The position numbers and the translations under genes are program-made. Shown piece by piece: positions 31,969-40,351 of a stretch of 59,903 nt of DNA (positions within the stretch are counted from its first letter, which is position 1; each line of letters begins with the position of its first letter). Under the pieces are notes generated by a model. That model worked only from the letters and a program-made list of their open reading frames with translations. It was not told the DNA's origin and made no database searches. The stretch comes from Pseudomonadota bacterium (lineage in GTDB: Bacteria; Myxococcota_A; UBA9160; SZUA-336): positions 14,734 to 74,636 of the forward strand of contig JAGWBS010000008.1 of assembly GCA_021295775.1 (NCBI GenBank), given 5' to 3'.

Positions 31969-32006
31969 AGCCGCTCCGGTCCGATCTGTGGGGGCCGGGC
32001 GTCCGC

Positions 32007-33125
32007 GTGCTGAACCGGGGAGGCCTGGCCAACCCCGACGTGCTGCTGCTGACCTCCGAGGGCGGACGGCGCTGCGTCGTCAAGGACTACGCGGAACGCG
32101 CGTGGCCCGTGCGCGCCCTGCTCGCGTCCTGGCTGGTGCGCCGCGAGCTGGGCCTCCTGGAACGGCTCGGCGGCGTGCCCGGCGTGCCTCGCACCCTGGG
32201 CCGCGTCGATCGCCTGGCCTTCGCCATGCAGTACGTCCCCGGCGTGCCGCTGCAGCGCCGCAGCTACACGGGCCGCCTGGACGAGGATTTCTTCGACCGG
32301 CTCCAGGTCATCCTGGACGAGCTGGCCGCGCGCGGCCTGTTCCACACCGATCTGCGCAGTCCGACCAACGTGATCGCGACGCCCGAAGGCCGGCCCGCGC
32401 TGGTCGATCTGGGCTCGGTGGTGCGGGTGCGCCTGCCCCGAGCGCTGCGCGTGCGCCTCGAGCGCCGGGCCGTCGCCAAGCTCCGGCGCCGCTTCGCGGC
32501 CGGCGGGCCGCGCGGCGGTCCCCGACCCGCACAGGCGCTCAAGGCCGGCGGCACGCGCTTCGCGTTCCGCGACGCCGGGGCGCCCGAGGACGCCGTGCCT
32601 CTGCTCTGCCTGCACGATCTCGGGCTCACCTCGTGCGTGTTCTCGCCGCTGCTCGAGCGCGCTCCGGCGGCGGGCCGGCGGGCGATCGCCGTGGACCTGC
32701 CGGGCTTCGGCGATTCGCGCCGCGGGGTGCGCAGCCTGCGCCCGTCGCAGCTGGCGCCCCGCCTGCTGGCCTGCATCGACGCGATGCGGATCGGGCGGGT
32801 CGACGTGCTGGGACAGGGCTGGGGGGCCGAGATCGGGTCGCGGCTGCGCGCGCGCGCCCCGGAGCGGGTCCGGGGAGTGACCACCCTGCGTACGTTTCTG
32901 GACAGCGCTGTGGCGGCCGGCGAGTTCGAAGCGTCCGTACGGCGTGAGCTGCCGGACTGGCTCTCCGCCGACCAGCTCGAGGAGATCGAGCGGGCGCTGC
33001 GTCTGACGCCCCCGCGGGTGTGGCGCCTGGCGGCGGAGGCCCACGTCCCGGCGGGGCCGGCGGACCGGGACGGGGCGGTGCTGGGCGAAGCGGCCGGAAT
33101 CGACGCGCTGCTTCGCGGGAGCTGA
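32007..33125 (+). CDS. RIO/LPS-kinase-like domain fused to a degenerate alpha/beta hydrolase
   Basis: 372-residue two-domain protein. Residues 1 to about 165 form a small kinase: RRCVVKDYAERAW supplies the ATP lysine, LVRRELGLLERL a helix-C Glu, FHTDLRSPTNVIA the catalytic Asp and Asn, and LVDLGSVVRV the metal Asp (DLG), like RIO1/WaaP/InaA kinases. Residues about 185-372 look like the first part of an alpha/beta hydrolase (LLCLHDLGLTS, VDLPGFGDS), but the nucleophile elbow reads VLGQGWGAEIG with Gly for Ser, and no terminal His motif is seen. The kinase may phosphorylate a sugar or lipid; the hydrolase part is probably non-catalytic. GTG 32007 is the earliest start in frame. Confidence 0.7.
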   Translation: MLNRGGLANPDVLLLTSEGGRRCVVKDYAERAWPVRALLASWLVRRELGLLERLGGVPGVPRTLGRVDRLAFAMQYVPGVPLQRRSYTGRLDEDFFDRLQVILDELAARGLFHTDLRSPTNVIATPEGRPALVDLGSVVRVRLPRALRVRLERRAVAKLRRRFAAGGPRGGPRPAQALKAGGTRFAFRDAGAPEDAVPLLCLHDLGLTSCVFSPLLERAPAAGRRAIAVDLPGFGDSRRGVRSLRPSQLAPRLLACIDAMRIGRVDVLGQGWGAEIGSRLRARAPERVRGVTTLRTFLDSAVAAGEFEASVRRELPDWLSADQLEEIERALRLTPPRVWRLAAEAHVPAGPADRDGAVLGEAAGIDALLRGS

Positions 33126-33218
33126 GGCCGGCTCCCGAGGGGCTGCCCGCGGTCCGGATCCCCTATCCGTGCGCAGCTGCCCGGGGCAGGGGAGCTGGAG
33201 CCGGGATCGGCTCGAGGG

Positions 33219-33248
33219 TTTGGGGCCGCCGTGCCTTTCTGATAGATT
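33219..33248 (+). promoter_or_regulatory. Candidate promoter of the frdABCD operon
   Basis: TTTGGG (33219-33224), 18-nt spacer, TAGATT (33243-33248), in the 222-bp gap upstream of frdA. It would give a leader of about 95 nt to the GTG at 33348. The rest of the gap shows nothing else recognisable. Confidence 0.4.
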
Positions 33249-33347
33249 GCCGCCCGCACGCAGCATCCTGGGGTGGCAGCGGCTCCCGCGCCCGCATTCG
33301 AACTGGTCTGGAAGGCGCCTTTCTCGGAAGCCGCCGGAGGGGATCCC

Positions 33348-35066
33348 GTGGAGGTCATTGAGCACGACATCCTGCTGGTCGGTGGCGGCGGCGCCGGCCT
33401 GCGGGCGGCGATCGCCGCCTGCGAAGCGTCGCCGGACGTCAGCGTCGGCATGGTGTCCAAGCTGTATCCCATGCGCAGCCACACGGTCTCGGCCGAGGGC
33501 GGCGCCGCGGGCGTGGCGCGCGACGACGACAGCCTGGAGCTGCACATCCAGGACACGCTCAAGGGCAGCGACTACCTGGCGGACCAGGACGTGGTCGAGG
33601 TCTTCGTCGATGCGGCCCACAAGGAGCTGACCCAGCTCGAGCACTGGGGCTGCCCCTGGAGCCGCGAGCCCGATGGCCGCGTCTCCGTACGCTTCTTCGG
33701 CGGCATGTCGGTCAAGCGCACCTGGTACGCCACCGACAAGACCGGCTTCCACATGCTGCACACGCTGTTTCAGACCTCGCTGAAGTACGACCGCATCGTG
33801 CGCTACGACGAGTACTTCGCCACCCGCCTGCTGGTGCGGGACGGCGTGTGCAGGGGCGTGGCGGCTTTCGATCTGCGCACCGGCGAGGTCAAGTGCTTCC
33901 TGGGGCGCGCGGTCATCCTGGCCACGGGCGGCGGAGGCCGGATCTTTCCGTTCACCACCAACGCCGCGGTCAAGACGGGCGACGGCATGTCGCTGGCGTA
34001 CCGCGCGGGCGTCGCGCTCAAGGACATGGAGTTCGTGCAGTACCACCCGACCGGCCTGCCGGGCACGGGCATCCTGATCACCGAGGCGTCGCGCGGCGAG
34101 GGCGGCCACCTCAAGAACAAGCACGGCGAACGCTTCCTGGTCGAGTACGACTACGGCGTGGGCGACCGGGCCGAACTGGGCCCGCGCGACATGATCTCGC
34201 GCGCCGAGATCCTCGAGTTCGAGGCCGGCCGCGGCCTGCGCGGTCCCTACGGCGACTACGTCCATCTGGACCTGCGGCACCTGGGCGAGCAGAAGATCGA
34301 CCAGCGCATCCCGTTCGTGCGCGAGCTGGCGCGAAACTACGTCGGCATCGATCCCGTGTGGGAGCCGATCCCGGTGCGCCCGGTGGTGCACTACATGATG
34401 GGCGGGGTCGACACCGACGTGGACGGCGCCACGCCGGGGGTCGAGGGTCTGTACGCCGCCGGCGAGGTGGCGTGCGTGTCGATCAACGGCGCCAACCGGC
34501 TGGGATCGAACTCCCTTCCCGAGTGCCTGGTCTTCGGCAAGCGCTCCGGCGAGGCGGCCGTCGCCTACGCCAGCCAGGGCGCCAGCGAAGGCCCGCGGGA
34601 GGCCCTGGTCGGCCAGGCCCAAGCCGAGGAGGCGCGACTGGACGCGCTGCGCCACAAGGTCGGGGGCGAGAAGATCGCCCAGATCCGCCGCGAGCTGAAC
34701 AGCGCCATGGAGCAGGGCTGCGGCGTGTTCCGCGAGGAGGACTCGATGGCCGCCTGCGTCGACTCGGTGCGGCAGCTCAAGGGCCGCTACGCCGACATCG
34801 GCATCGGCGACTCCTCCCGGATCTTCAACACCGAGATCGTGCAGGCGCTGGAGCTGGGCAACCTGCTCGACGTGGCCGAGGCGGTCGCGGTGGGCGCGCT
34901 GGCGCGCAGGGAGTCGCGCGGCGCGCACACCCGGCGCGACTACCCCGAGCGCAACGACGCGGACTACCTCAGGCATTCGCTGGTCCGCTTCGCGGCGGAC
35001 GGGCCGCGGCTCGACTACCGCGACGTGACGATCACCCGCTGGCAGCCCCAGGAGCGCAAGTACTGA
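33348..35066 (+). CDS. frdA: Fumarate reductase/succinate dehydrogenase flavoprotein subunit
   Basis: 572-residue FAD subunit of complex II. FAD fold [20 protein letters not shown], the covalent-FAD histidine in [11 protein letters not shown], substrate and catalytic residues in [32 protein letters not shown] and [10 protein letters not shown]. The sequence follows E. coli FrdA closely (for example [15 protein letters not shown] and ERTW-like [19 protein letters not shown]), more than SdhA. GTG 33348 with GGAGG 7 nt upstream is preferred over the earlier GTG at 33273, whose extra residues are not conserved. Stop overlaps frdB by one base. Confidence 0.94.
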   Translation: MEVIEHDILLVGGGGAGLRAAIAACEASPDVSVGMVSKLYPMRSHTVSAEGGAAGVARDDDSLELHIQDTLKGSDYLADQDVVEVFVDAAHKELTQLEHWGCPWSREPDGRVSVRFFGGMSVKRTWYATDKTGFHMLHTLFQTSLKYDRIVRYDEYFATRLLVRDGVCRGVAAFDLRTGEVKCFLGRAVILATGGGGRIFPFTTNAAVKTGDGMSLAYRAGVALKDMEFVQYHPTGLPGTGILITEASRGEGGHLKNKHGERFLVEYDYGVGDRAELGPRDMISRAEILEFEAGRGLRGPYGDYVHLDLRHLGEQKIDQRIPFVRELARNYVGIDPVWEPIPVRPVVHYMMGGVDTDVDGATPGVEGLYAAGEVACVSINGANRLGSNSLPECLVFGKRSGEAAVAYASQGASEGPREALVGQAQAEEARLDALRHKVGGEKIAQIRRELNSAMEQGCGVFREEDSMAACVDSVRQLKGRYADIGIGDSSRIFNTEIVQALELGNLLDVAEAVAVGALARRESRGAHTRRDYPERNDADYLRHSLVRFAADGPRLDYRDVTITRWQPQERKY

Positions 35067-35806
35067 TGGAAACGCAGACCCGCAAGTTCGAGATCCTGCG
35101 CTACCGGCCCGAAGAGCAGTCCGAGCCGGAGTTCCGCAGCTACGAGGTTCCCTGCATGCCCGACTGGGTGGTGCTGGACGCGCTGAACGCGATCAAGGAC
35201 GACATCGACCCGACCCTCTCGCACCGCTGGTCGTGCCGCATGGGCGTGTGCGGGAGCTGCGGGATGCTGGTCAACGGCCGGCCGGTGCTCACCTGCGCGG
35301 CCTTCGTGCGCGACTACGAGGGCACGATCCGGGTCGAGCCGCTGTCCAACTTCCCGATCGTGCGCGACCTGGTGGTCGAGCTGGACGACTTCGTCCACAA
35401 GATCCAGAGCGTCAAGCCCTGGATCGTGCGCAAGCTGGAGAAGGACGTCGAGCAGGGCGAGTACCGCCAGTCGCCCGCGCAGCTGGAAGAGTTCAAGCAG
35501 TTCAGCATGTGCATCAACTGCGCGCTCTGCTACGCGGCCTGTCCCGTGCTGGCCTCCGAGCCCGACTTCGTCGGACCCGCCGCCATCGCCCTGGGGCACC
35601 GCTACAACCTGGACTCGCGCGACGAGGGCAACGCGGAGCGCTACGACGCCATGCACGGCCACAATGGCGTGTGGTCGTGCTCCTACGCCAACGAGTGTTC
35701 GCAGGTCTGCCCCAAGCACGTCGACCCGGCCATGGCCGTCAATCAGGCCAAGCTCACCGGGGCGCTGCAGTGGACCGGCATCCTGCCCAAGAAGAGCATG
35801 ACATGA
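35066..35806 (+). CDS. frdB: Fumarate reductase/succinate dehydrogenase iron-sulfur subunit
   Basis: 246-residue electron-transfer subunit. Binding motifs for all three clusters are present: [2Fe-2S] [13 protein letters not shown] with a later Cys in PVLTC, [4Fe-4S] [12 protein letters not shown] and [3Fe-4S] [12 protein letters not shown]. Segments such as [16 protein letters not shown] and [17 protein letters not shown] track E. coli FrdB. ATG 35066 shares one base with the frdA stop (TGATG); the end overlaps frdC by 4 nt. Confidence 0.95.
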   Translation: METQTRKFEILRYRPEEQSEPEFRSYEVPCMPDWVVLDALNAIKDDIDPTLSHRWSCRMGVCGSCGMLVNGRPVLTCAAFVRDYEGTIRVEPLSNFPIVRDLVVELDDFVHKIQSVKPWIVRKLEKDVEQGEYRQSPAQLEEFKQFSMCINCALCYAACPVLASEPDFVGPAAIALGHRYNLDSRDEGNAERYDAMHGHNGVWSCSYANECSQVCPKHVDPAMAVNQAKLTGALQWTGILPKKSMT

Positions 35807-36219
35807 GCGAGAACGCCTCCCCGACACCGGTGGCGCCGGCCCGGCCGCCCAGCGGCTTTCCGCTGGCCCACGCGCGCTACCGCAACTACGTGCTTTTCGC
35901 CCTCACCAGCGTCTTCATGTTCGTCGGCGGCGTCGGACTGCTGCTGGGCGTGCGGGCGCTGGGCCAGGGCCCGGAGGCCTGGGCGCAGTATCTGGACGCG
36001 CTCGGGCACCCGGCCGTGCTGGCGCTGAGCCTGGCGGTGTTCGGCTTCAGCGTCTACTTCACGCTCCGCTGGATGTGGATCGGCCGCAAGATCATGGTCG
36101 GCCGCGTCGGCCCGGTCCCCGGTCCGCCGATCCCGATGGCGGGGCTCGGGCTGGGCGGGATCGCGCTGTGCTTCGCCACGGGGATCGGCGTCCTGCTGCT
36201 GCTGGGAGGTGTGCTGTGA
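35803..36219 (+). CDS. frdC: Fumarate reductase membrane anchor subunit C
   Basis: 138-residue membrane anchor with three hydrophobic segments. FrdC identity rests on [13 protein letters not shown] and especially [20 protein letters not shown], which parallels GPEAWAGFVDFLQNP of E. coli FrdC. It anchors FrdAB to the cytoplasmic membrane and helps form the quinone site. ATG 35803 overlaps frdB; the end overlaps frdD (GTGA). Confidence 0.88.
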   Translation: MSENASPTPVAPARPPSGFPLAHARYRNYVLFALTSVFMFVGGVGLLLGVRALGQGPEAWAQYLDALGHPAVLALSLAVFGFSVYFTLRWMWIGRKIMVGRVGPVPGPPIPMAGLGLGGIALCFATGIGVLLLLGGVL

Positions 36220-36563
36220 AGCTGATCCACAGGCTCGAACCCCTGCTCTGGATGATCTTCGGCGCCGGCGGCTACCAGCTGGCCCTCCTTCTGCCCGGCC
36301 TGGTTCTCGGGGTGGGGCTCCTGGGCGGTCTGGGATTTCTGCCGCTGGAGTACGAGCGCCTGCACGCCCTGGCCTCGAGCGCCGTCGGTAAGCCCTTCCT
36401 GGCGGGCTTCCTGATCGGGCTGTTCTGGCACTGCTGCCACCACCTGCGCCACCTGATCCTGGATCTGGGCGGCGAGCGCGCGGCGGCGCCCGGGGCGTAC
36501 TTCTCCTACGCGCTGGCCATCGTCGCCACGGCGGCCACGGTCCAGGTCCTGGTCGTCCTGTAG
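36216..36563 (+). CDS. frdD: Fumarate reductase membrane anchor subunit D
   Basis: 115-residue three-helix anchor. MIFGAGGYQLALLLPGLVL and the YERLHALASSAVGKPFL loop match the E. coli FrdD layout (FGAGGM... LSYERVLAFAQSFIGRVFL), followed by the His-rich helix end LFWHCCHHLRHLILDLG near the quinone side. GTG 36216 overlaps frdC. Last gene of the operon; the opposite-strand small gene ends 20 nt beyond its stop, with no obvious terminator. Confidence 0.88.
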   Translation: MKLIHRLEPLLWMIFGAGGYQLALLLPGLVLGVGLLGGLGFLPLEYERLHALASSAVGKPFLAGFLIGLFWHCCHHLRHLILDLGGERAAAPGAYFSYALAIVATAATVQVLVVL

Positions 36564-36583
36564 GCCGGGAACAGAGGCGTCGG

Positions 36584-36748
36584 TCAGGCACCGGCCAGCG
36601 CCGGGAGGATTTTTCGGCCGTAGGCGCCGAGCGTCCGCTCCGGGGCGTGGTGCATCAGGTCGATCGCGGACGGGTCGGTGACGCGGTGGCGCAGCTCCTT
36701 CAGCTTGGCCCGGTGCTGCCGGAGCGGGTCGAGCACGCCGGAGTTCAC
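36584..36748 (-). CDS. 54-residue hypothetical protein coupled to the CoA transferase
   Basis: Starts at a GTG that overlaps the stop of the CaiB-type gene (GTGA, 36745-36748) and encodes a basic, His-containing protein with segments LKELRHRVTDPSAIDLMHHA and LGAYGRKILPALAGA. I do not recognise the family. The overlap and protein-like composition favour a real gene; it could instead be the remnant of a longer truncated gene. Confidence 0.5.
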   Translation of the reverse strand: MNSGVLDPLRQHRAKLKELRHRVTDPSAIDLMHHAPERTLGAYGRKILPALAGA

Positions 36749-37911
36749 GAGTTCGGACCTCCGGACGTCAGCTCGCGCAGGATCGCCTCGCGGTCGGCGT
36801 CGAGTTCGGGAGCGGGGCGGCGGGTCTCGGGATCGGCGACCTCCGAGAGCTTGATCGGGTTGCCGGCCATCTCGAGCCGGCCCGACACGGGGTCGTCGGC
36901 CCGCACGACCATGTTGCGGGCGCGGACCTGCGGATCGGCGAGCGCCTGGGCGACGTCGTTGATCGGGCCGCAGGGGATGCCGGCGCGCTCGAGTTCGTCC
37001 AGCCAGCGCTCGGCCGGCCGGGTGCAGAGCACTTCCTCGAGGGCGCGCTTGAGCGCTTCGTGATTGCGGCTGCGCCGGTCGTTGTCGGAAAAGTCCGGGT
37101 CGTCGGCCAGGGCCGGGCGGCCCAGGCAGGCGCAGAGCTGGTGGAAGAGCCGGTCGTTGCCGGCGGCGATGACGATCGGCCGGGTGGCGGTGCGGAAGGC
37201 GTCGAAGGGCGTGATGGAGGGGTGTCGCGAGCCCAGCGGCTCGGGCGCGCTGCCGGTCGCCGCGCAGCGGGCGATGGCGTTCTCCAGGATGGCGATCTGG
37301 CAGTCGAGCATGGCGACGTCGACGCGGCGCCCCAGGCCGCTGCGCTGCCGCTCCAGCAGCGCGGACTGGATGCCCAGGGCGGCGAAGAGTCCCGCGGCGA
37401 TGTCGCCCACCGACGTCCCGACGCGAACCGGCGGGTCCCCGGGGAGGCCGGTCAGGCTCATGATCCCGCCCATGGCCTGCGCGATCAGGTCGTAGGAGGG
37501 CCGTTCGCGGTACGGCCCGGTCTGCCCGAATCCCGACACCGAGGCCAGAACCAGTCTCGGGAAGCGCTGGTGCAGGGTTTCCCAGTCGTACCCGAGTCGC
37601 TCCAGCGTCCCCGGACGGTAGTTCTCGACCAGCACGTCGGCGCGCTCCAGCAGGCGTTCGAACACGTCCCGGTCCGCCGGCTGCTTCAGGTCCAGGGCGA
37701 TGCTCTGCTTGCCGCGGTTCAGGGAGGCGAAGTAGGCGGACCGACCCGCCACGAAGGGGCCGATCCCGCGCGCGTCGTCGCCGGACCCCGGCCGTTCGAC
37801 CTTGATCACGCGCGCGCCCAGATCCGCCAGCAGCATGGTGCAGTAGGGGCCGGCGAGTACCCGGCTGAGATCCACGACGGTCAGACCGCGAAGGGGGGCA
37901 GGGTCGGGCAT
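36745..37911 (-). CDS. CaiB/BaiF (family III) CoA transferase
   Basis: 388-residue class III acyl-CoA transferase. Opens LRGLTVVDLSRVLAGPYCTMLLADLGARVIKVERPGSGD-type sequence (seen in shorter pieces), then YFASLNRGKQSIALDLK. The catalytic aspartate lies in VGTSVGDIAAGLFAAL, and AGNDRLFHQLC and ERAGIPCGPINDVAQAL are typical. Moves CoA between carboxylic acids, often in carnitine, bile acid, oxalate or aromatic acid catabolism; the acid here is unknown. ATG 37911 is 9 nt after TAAGCT, a possible leaderless promoter. Divergent from the formate dehydrogenase operon. Confidence 0.9.
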   Translation of the reverse strand: MPDPAPLRGLTVVDLSRVLAGPYCTMLLADLGARVIKVERPGSGDDARGIGPFVAGRSAYFASLNRGKQSIALDLKQPADRDVFERLLERADVLVENYRPGTLERLGYDWETLHQRFPRLVLASVSGFGQTGPYRERPSYDLIAQAMGGIMSLTGLPGDPPVRVGTSVGDIAAGLFAALGIQSALLERQRSGLGRRVDVAMLDCQIAILENAIARCAATGSAPEPLGSRHPSITPFDAFRTATRPIVIAAGNDRLFHQLCACLGRPALADDPDFSDNDRRSRNHEALKRALEEVLCTRPAERWLDELERAGIPCGPINDVAQALADPQVRARNMVVRADDPVSGRLEMAGNPIKLSEVADPETRRPAPELDADREAILRELTSGGPNS

Positions 37912-37920
37912 CGGCCGGGC

Positions 37921-37926
37921 AGCTTA
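37921..37926 (-). promoter_or_regulatory. Candidate -10 (TAAGCT) of the CoA transferase gene
   Basis: On the minus strand TAAGCT is followed by 9 nt and the ATG at 37911, the same spacing as seen for the divergent gene on the other side of this 65-bp gap. No clear -35. Confidence 0.3.
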
Positions 37927-37961
37927 TCAGGCTGCCGGGCACCTGCGGCGGGGCCGCTCGC

Positions 37962-37967
37962 TAGAAT
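37962..37967 (+). promoter_or_regulatory. -10 element (TAGAAT) of the formate dehydrogenase operon
   Basis: TAGAAT (5 of 6 to consensus) ends 9 nt before ATG 37977, so transcription should start at or just before the start codon: a near-leaderless mRNA. The -35 region (around 37939) is weak. Confidence 0.5.
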
Positions 37968-37976
37968 GACGGGGCG

Positions 37977-39542
37977 ATGGGCGCCAAAAGTGAACCTTCC
38001 GCGATCGTCTCGGAGCTGACTCTGCTGCAGGAGAGGGACGGCTGGCTGTCGGAATCCGGCCTGCGGGACCTGGCCGCGCGCCTGCGCCTGCCGCTGCATC
38101 GCCTCGAGAGCGTCTCGACGTTCTACACCCACTTCCGGCGTTCTCCGCCCGAAGAGCGCGAGCTGGCGGTCTGCCGCGACCTTCCCTGCGCCCTGGCGGG
38201 CGGGGAGGGAGCGCTGGCGCGCCTGTCCGAGCGCGAGCCGGGCCTGAAGCTGCGGGAAGTTTCCTGTCTGGGCCGCTGCGACCGGGCGCCGGCGGCCCAA
38301 CTCGACGACGGCGGGATCGAGCTGGATCTCTCGCGCGGCGAGTCGCGTCCGCTGGCGGCGCGGACCGCGGGCCCCTGGGCCGCCGAGCTGTACTCGGACC
38401 GCGCCGAGCACTACTCGACGCTGCGCTCGCGTCTGGCCGGGGATCCCGCCGCCTGCATCCGGGAGCTGGAGGACGCGGGGCTGCGGGGCATGGGCGGGGC
38501 GGGCTTCCCCACCGGGCGCAAGTGGTCGCTGGTCGCGGCCGAGGCGTCGGAGCCCCGCTACCTGATCTGCAACGCCGACGAGAGTGAGCCGGGCACCTTC
38601 AAGGACCGCCAGATCCTGACCGACCTGCCTCACCTGGTGATCGAGGGCATGGCTCTGGCGGCTCGCAGCGTGGGCGCGCGCCGCGGCTGGGTCTTCATCC
38701 GCCACGAGTACGCCCCCGAGCGTCGGCGGCTCGCGGCCGAGCTGGAACGCGCGTACGCGGCGGGGGCGCTGGGACGGGACATCTTCGGCAGCGGCTTCGA
38801 CTTCGACGTGGACGTCTTCGTCTCGCCCGGCGGCTACATCCTGGGAGAGGAGACGGCACTGCTGGAGTGCATGGAGGGACGCCGCGGCGAACCGCGCAAC
38901 AAGCCCCCTTTTCCCGGTTCCAAGGGGCTCTGGGGCCAACCGACGCTGATCAACAACGTCGAGACCTTCGTGCACGCCGCGGGGATCCTGAGCCGCGGCG
39001 CCGAGTGGTGGCGCGGTCTGGGCCGGGGGGAGTTCGCCGGGCACAAGTTCGTCAGCGTCAGCGGCGACGTGGAACGGCCGCAGGTGGTGCTGGTGCCGAT
39101 GGGAACCCCGCTGGGCGAGCTGCTGGATTTCTGGGGCGGAATGAGGGACGGCCGGGCTCCGTCCGCCGTCGCACCGGGGGGCGCGTCGAGCAACTTCCTG
39201 GGAGCGGACGGCCTGGACACGCCACTGGACTTCGAGGCGCTGCGCGAGGCGGGCTCCATGCTGGGCTCGGGGGCGGCGATCTTCGTGGCCGAGGGGCGCG
39301 ATCTGACCGAGGTCGGATTGAACGTCGCGCGCTTCTTCCGCAACGAGTCCTGCGGCAAGTGCGTCCCCTGCCGGGTCGGGAGTCACAAGGCCGTGGCGCT
39401 GGTGGAGCGCGAGGGCGTGAATCCGCGGACCCGCGCCAAGCTGGAGGAACTCGACGCCACGCTCTCCGAGACCAGCATCTGCGGGCTCGGACAGGTCGCG
39501 CTGGCGCCGCTGCTCTCCCTCCTGCGGGGGGCGCCCGAATGA
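37977..39542 (+). CDS. NAD-linked formate dehydrogenase diaphorase subunit, fused FdsG-FdsB (NuoE-NuoF type)
   Basis: 521-residue fusion. Residues 1 to about 130 are a NuoE/FdsG-like thioredoxin fold with a [2Fe-2S] site (AVCRDLPCAL and VSCLGRCDRAP). Residues about 140-521 are NuoF/FdsB: NADH site GMGGAGFPTGRKW, FMN region NADESEPGTFKDRQ, PGGYILGEETALLE, and the [4Fe-4S] cluster ESCGKCVPCRVG plus the Cys in SICGLGQ. It passes electrons from the molybdenum subunit to NAD. In Ralstonia/Methylosinus-type enzymes FdsG and FdsB are usually separate. ATG 37977; overlaps the next gene (ATGA). Confidence 0.9.
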   Translation: MGAKSEPSAIVSELTLLQERDGWLSESGLRDLAARLRLPLHRLESVSTFYTHFRRSPPEERELAVCRDLPCALAGGEGALARLSEREPGLKLREVSCLGRCDRAPAAQLDDGGIELDLSRGESRPLAARTAGPWAAELYSDRAEHYSTLRSRLAGDPAACIRELEDAGLRGMGGAGFPTGRKWSLVAAEASEPRYLICNADESEPGTFKDRQILTDLPHLVIEGMALAARSVGARRGWVFIRHEYAPERRRLAAELERAYAAGALGRDIFGSGFDFDVDVFVSPGGYILGEETALLECMEGRRGEPRNKPPFPGSKGLWGQPTLINNVETFVHAAGILSRGAEWWRGLGRGEFAGHKFVSVSGDVERPQVVLVPMGTPLGELLDFWGGMRDGRAPSAVAPGGASSNFLGADGLDTPLDFEALREAGSMLGSGAAIFVAEGRDLTEVGLNVARFFRNESCGKCVPCRVGSHKAVALVEREGVNPRTRAKLEELDATLSETSICGLGQVALAPLLSLLRGAPE

Positions 39543-40351
39543 GCGGCGCCGCGGGAGTGGTGCTCTGCGGCGGCCGGTCGTCGCGCATGGGGCGGCCCAA
39601 GGCGCTCCTGCCCTGGCGAGGCCGGCGCATGGTCGAGCACGTCTGCTCGGTTCTGCGCGAGGTGGTCGACGAGCTGGTGGTCGTCGGCTCGGACGCCCTG
39701 GAGCTGCCGCCGCTCGACGCCCGGCGGGTGACGGACCGGGAGCCCGGGCTGGGGCCGCTGGCGGGGATCCGCGAGGGTCTGGAGGCGATCTCCGCGCCGC
39801 GCGCCTTCGTCACCGCGACCGACGCGCCGTATCTGACCCCGGCGCTGGTGAGCGCCCTGCTGGAGCGGGGAGACGCGGTCGCGCCGGTCGTGGACGGCCA
39901 CGTGCAGACGCTCAGCGCCGTCTACCCGCGCGCTCTCGCGAAGACAGCCGGCGCTCTGATCGAAGCCGGGCGCCTGCGGCCGCTCTTCCTGCTGGAGGCG
40001 GCGGAGTTCGTGCGCGTGGCCGCCGAGGAACTGCCCGACCCCGACGCGATGCGAGGCTTCAATACGCCCGAAGAGTACCTGGAGGCGGTGCGCGCGGACG
40101 ATCCGCGGGCTCGAGTCACGGTGGAGTGCCGGGCGAGCGGGTCCGGCGGCGGGAGTTCGGTGCAGGTGCCGGTGGGGACCCTGTCCGAAGTGCTCGCGAA
40201 CGCGGGATTGGAGCCGTCCCACGGGTCCGGAGAAGGGGGGCGCAGCGCGTATTCGCTCGAGGGCTGTTTTTTCCCGAACGGGCCCGGGGTGCCGCTCGGC
40301 GCGGGGGAACGCCTGGTGGTGACGCCCGGCCCGGCGGAGGCGGGCGGGTGA
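39539..40351 (+). CDS. mobA: MobA molybdenum cofactor guanylyltransferase fused to a MoaD/ThiS-like domain
   Basis: 270 residues. Residues 1 to about 185 are MobA, which adds GMP to molybdopterin: VVLCGGRSSRMGRPKALLPW, GLGPLAGIREGL, TATDAPYLTP and the closing MRGFNTPEEY. Residues 190-270 are extra and match the beta-grasp sulfur-carrier pattern: a strand ARVTVECR, strand VQVPV, helix TLSEVLANAG, strand AYSLEGCFF, then PLGAGERLVVTPGPAEAGG, ending in Gly-Gly like MoaD and ThiS. The C-terminal match is my structural reading, not a database hit. ATG 39539 and the stop both overlap the neighbours by 4 nt, so it is embedded in the formate dehydrogenase operon. Confidence 0.85.
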   Translation: MSGAAGVVLCGGRSSRMGRPKALLPWRGRRMVEHVCSVLREVVDELVVVGSDALELPPLDARRVTDREPGLGPLAGIREGLEAISAPRAFVTATDAPYLTPALVSALLERGDAVAPVVDGHVQTLSAVYPRALAKTAGALIEAGRLRPLFLLEAAEFVRVAAEELPDPDAMRGFNTPEEYLEAVRADDPRARVTVECRASGSGGGSSVQVPVGTLSEVLANAGLEPSHGSGEGGRSAYSLEGCFFPNGPGVPLGAGERLVVTPGPAEAGG

